Of a DNA stretch of 64,000 nucleotides, positions 61,003-64,000 are shown piece after piece. The stretch is from Euonymus europaeus. Lineage: Eukaryota; Streptophyta; Magnoliopsida; Celastrales; Celastraceae. A program made the position numbers and the translations under genes. The DNA lies in NCBI GenBank assembly GCA_963580455.1, contig OY756964.1, forward strand, positions 22,418,001 to 22,482,000, written 5' to 3'. How positions within the stretch are numbered: position 1 is the first letter of the stretch; the number at the start of each line of letters is the position of its first letter. The notes below the pieces were generated by a model, which worked only from the letters and a program-made list of their open reading frames with translations, was not told where the DNA came from and made no database searches.

Positions 61003-61855
61003 TTTACTTATCTCTCTGTCGATCTATTCAGTTATTTTCCGTTCAAAGCCATCGTTATCGTGCACAAGCCATGAAGTCCACTAGTCCATTTCCAAAACTC
61101 CAAAAACAAATAGGATAAGAGAGAGAGACTTTGGGAGTGAGAACAAGAAGATGAGAAGAAAAACTATGGAGTCCAACTGTCCAGGTCCTTTTAAATCATT
61201 GTCGAAGACGAAGAACGGTGGAGAAGACAATTAGACTACCATTTGGGAAGCAGGAGAAAGCAGGCGAGGCCATTCGTATGTACCCATGCGCGAGTATTTA
61301 AACACAATACTACTCGCTCTTATATTATTTGAAAAGGTTTTCTTTTTTTTTAGAACAATGAGCAAAATTATATTAAGAAAACGTGTCAGCCTCTACCAGC
61401 GAGTACAAAATCCTCGTTATCTTGCCCAATTTATGAAGGTGGCACCATGGGTCCACCGGTTCACAAGAGATTCCAGAGTATTGTAGAAGAATGGGACCCA
61501 CCAATTATAAATGTAATAAAAACTTCTTTTGAATAAAAGAAAATGGGTGGGTGATGCTGGAACTCAGAATTCAATATTATATACGATTGAATTTAACAAC
61601 CGAATTATTTAAAATTTATTATATAAATGTAATATTTAGCGGGAGTAATGAATTCAATAAAACGTTTATTTTATGTGTGTGATATCTCAGAGTTCGATCC
61701 CTCCCCATAAATAAATTAATTTAACATAAAAATATATAATAATTATGGACCATATTATTTCTTTAGATACGAGAGGTGGTCGAGCCACTCCAACTTCAAC
61801 GAGAGCCACAAGCTTTATTGCGCGTAATTTGAAAGCTCCAAGCGATTTATTCTTA

Positions 61856-62154
61856 GAGCAACTCCAATGAGAGTATTGAAAATGAAGCTGGAAATTTTGG
61901 AGTGTATAGAGAGAGTGATTTGAAAAAATTGTATTGAAAAAAGTGTAAAATGGTAGAAAAAGGTGAAATATGGTAGAAAAGTATGAGAGAAATGGTGTTG
62001 ATGCTTGATATTTAGAGTGTATGTGAATAAAAATTGAAAAAAAATGTATTGAAATATGTGTTTTGTTGATTTGACTGTATTAAAAGTCATGTTTTGCTGT
62101 AATAGAAGTGAGACCACGCTGGAAAATTTGGAGCTTCCACTATTGTAGTTGCTC
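61856..62154. mobile_element. Tourist-like (PIF/Harbinger) MITE with TTA duplication
   Basis: The ends GAGCAACTCCAATG and (reverse complement of the right) GAGCAACTACAAT are inverted repeats. They are flanked by TTA on both sides (61853-61855 and 62155-62157), the 3-bp duplication typical of PIF/Harbinger. It is 299 bp long and non-coding. Its right half is related to 49769-49880, around GTCTCAC and ACACATATYTCAATACA. Confidence 0.78.
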
Positions 62155-62475
62155 TTAGCCACCAATCTCTATATATTTGCCATCCACCGGTGACCACCAA
62201 TTTTTTTTTTCTCAACCATTATTTGTTTCTTTTTTCCTCTTTTTCTGACGCAGATAAAAAATTGTCGCTCTTGACGTTGGGTTTCAGATGTTACGTAGAG
62301 CTTAGCCCAGTTTATGTTAAGCTCTTGCTGGGCCGGTCCGGGCCCGAAATCACAGGATTCGTAATGGGCTCTATGGCTCCATTTGGTAAATTGTGGCACC
62401 TGCAGTTACGAGGCATCATCATTGTGATAGAAACGTGCAACCAGTTGCTTCTCATTACTTAGGAGCCCTTCTTGT

Positions 62476-62675
62476 TAGGGTTGTAAAAAAAATTGATAAA
62501 ATTAAAATAGTTCAAAATCAAATTATTTGATCGATTTTTAAAATATACATATATATAAATATTTTCTACTAATACAGTCGAAAATTAAAGAAATAACATA
62601 ACTGACCAATGACCGATTAAATGATATGATCAAAATATATCAAAAAATCGATCATATCAATGATTGACACCCCTA
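62476..62675. mobile_element. MITE-like element
   Basis: The left end TAGGGTTGTAAAAAAAATTG resembles the reverse complement of the right end, TAGGGGTGTCAATCATTGA. It is about 200 bp, AT-rich and non-coding. Imperfect inverted repeats; superfamily open. Confidence 0.45.
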
Positions 62676-64000
62676 CCCTTTGCATTTCCCTTCTACTTAT
62701 TTTGATTTCTTTTCTGTTGTGCGCACAGTGAATCCTAAACAACATCCAACTAGCCAAGATGTTTGCTTGAATACTGGGATAGAAAGAGTCAGAAACTGTT
62801 TGATACGATTGTTATTTTCATGTATTTTAGAAAACGTATTTGATTGTCATTTTAAAAGACGCTGAAAACTATTAATAATTGAAAATAAAAAGACGTTTCT
62901 TCGAAATATAAGACGTAAAATTAGGAGTTTTGGTCGTTGGTTTGCTAGAGTTTGTGTCTGTGTTGCATCCCTTGTGAGAGTTGTTACTTCAAAAGAAAAA
63001 GAAAAAAAAGGCTGCATATCGTCTCTTCTTTTGAGTAGCAAGCTAATTAAGTTTCGAGTTCGAGTCTTTCATTTTATTTTATTTTTCTACAGAACTCCAT
63101 AATTTAAGCTTACTTTTTTCTATATCAACGTAAGCTTTTCAGTGATTTTCATTCATATGTATATGTAGGTTCTATGTTACTTCTTTTACAAGTTTTTTTT
63201 TCTCTCACTTTCATGACCACCAACCTTTTCCTCCCCCAACTTTTTCTTTCTTTCAACTTTTGCAGGCCGTATGGGAGCTTTATTCAGAGTTTGTTATAAG
63301 GGCGCCTAGCAAATATATCGTGAACCACTTATTAGTTGGGTTTCTGTTTTCTCTTTGATTATCATTATGTGTGTGTATTATTATTGTGTGTATATACACA
63401 CACACACATATGATATGCATCCTCCTATATTAGTCAATATTCTTGGCAATATTTGCATGCATGGCATTTGTGTTGTTGATTAACATAATACTATTATATT
63501 TTTAAAATATAATAAAAAAACCTTGAGCGACCGTCCGTCTCACCTCACCTCAAGAACACCACTGACGGTTGTCAATCAAAGGTAAAATTTAATCGCGTAC
63601 ACTTTCAATTACAAATAAAGTTTACGAACGTTTTAAAAATTATTGAAGTGATAATTTAGTTGATGAATTTTTTTAGTATAAAATTACATACAGTCAAAAA
63701 AAAATTAGACTTGATTTATACGGGCACAACTAATTCCTTGAAGACTTCAGGGATAAAAAGAATAAACTCATCCCTCGTCATTCTTAATTAAGAAAAGTTA
63801 TTTTGATTCCATGAACCCATGTCATGATGGATTCGCGTGCAAAGTGCAAACCCTACAATAATAATATAGAAAAGTGTTCTAGATATCTTTTTGACCATTT
63901 GTAATTTTTTTTTTTTGAGAAAAGAGACCATTTGTAAAATTAATATATCATTAACGCGTTTGTTGGTGGTTAGCTTGTAGCAGTCTTAAATCTTATGTTG

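Larger units (their letters stand above)
61003..64000. other. Gene-free region at the right end
   Basis: Begins with the 5' region of the BBX gene. It then holds two MITE-like elements and AT-rich DNA. A short (GT/AC)n run with palindromic TGTGTATATACACAC lies near 63.39 kb. No open frame has recognisable similarity. Confidence 0.6.

Noticed and set aside
1..64000. CRISPR arrays, operons, phage or bacterial systems
   Set aside because: Introns, nuclear tRNA without CCA, plant-specific families and plant transposons show this is a plant nuclear region; no such systems are present.

Overview
The window is nuclear DNA of a flowering plant, most likely a eudicot. The genes have many short exons with AT-rich introns, their products match well-known plant families, and the intergenic DNA is full of small plant transposons (MITE, SINE, Copia and LTR remnants). 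I cannot name the species from the sequence alone. All exon models were built by hand from splice sites, reading phase and family resemblance; no alignment program was run.

Layout. 1-4.1 kb is gene-free: a solo LTR with target-site duplication, two small inverted-repeat elements and a C-rich tract. At 4.1 kb a tRNA-Pro(CGG) lies head-to-head with a single-CRM-domain organellar RNA-binding protein gene (4.3-5.8 kb, +). 6.8-10 kb (-) holds a decayed mitochondrial di/tricarboxylate-carrier-like gene with an in-frame stop and no intact carrier signature. 10.9-13.9 kb is a dead Copia fragment flanked by a host-derived direct repeat, followed by an AT-rich minisatellite element. A complete 13-exon squalene synthase paralogue lies at 14.8-18.8 kb (+). 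19-23.8 kb is gene-free with several MITEs. A GATA zinc-finger factor gene is at 23.9-24.9 kb (+).

Three minus-strand genes follow: a DUF1640/CCDC90-type mitochondrial coiled-coil protein (26.2-29.1 kb), a small conserved plant protein of the DUF8204 type (30.3-35.0 kb), and a very long PHD-SWIB-Plus3-GYF-CCCH gene of the NERD/C3H19 type (35.6-48.5 kb). One NERD intron is a U12-type AT-AC intron, and another carries LINE and SINE insertions. After a transposon-rich gap come a nine-knuckle CCHC zinc-finger gene (51.0-54.0 kb, -), chloroplast fructose-bisphosphate aldolase (55.8-58.0 kb, +) and a double B-box factor of the BBX18/19 type (59.0-61.0 kb, -). The last 3 kb hold only MITEs and AT-rich sequence.

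How the genes relate. This is ordinary euchromatin, so the genes are not an operon. Two blocks (aldolase + BBX, and DUF1640 + small protein + NERD-type gene) look like conserved plant microsynteny. The most notable items are the U12 intron in the NERD-type gene, the squalene synthase copy with both section-C phenylalanines changed to leucine, and the carrier relic that has lost all its signature motifs.
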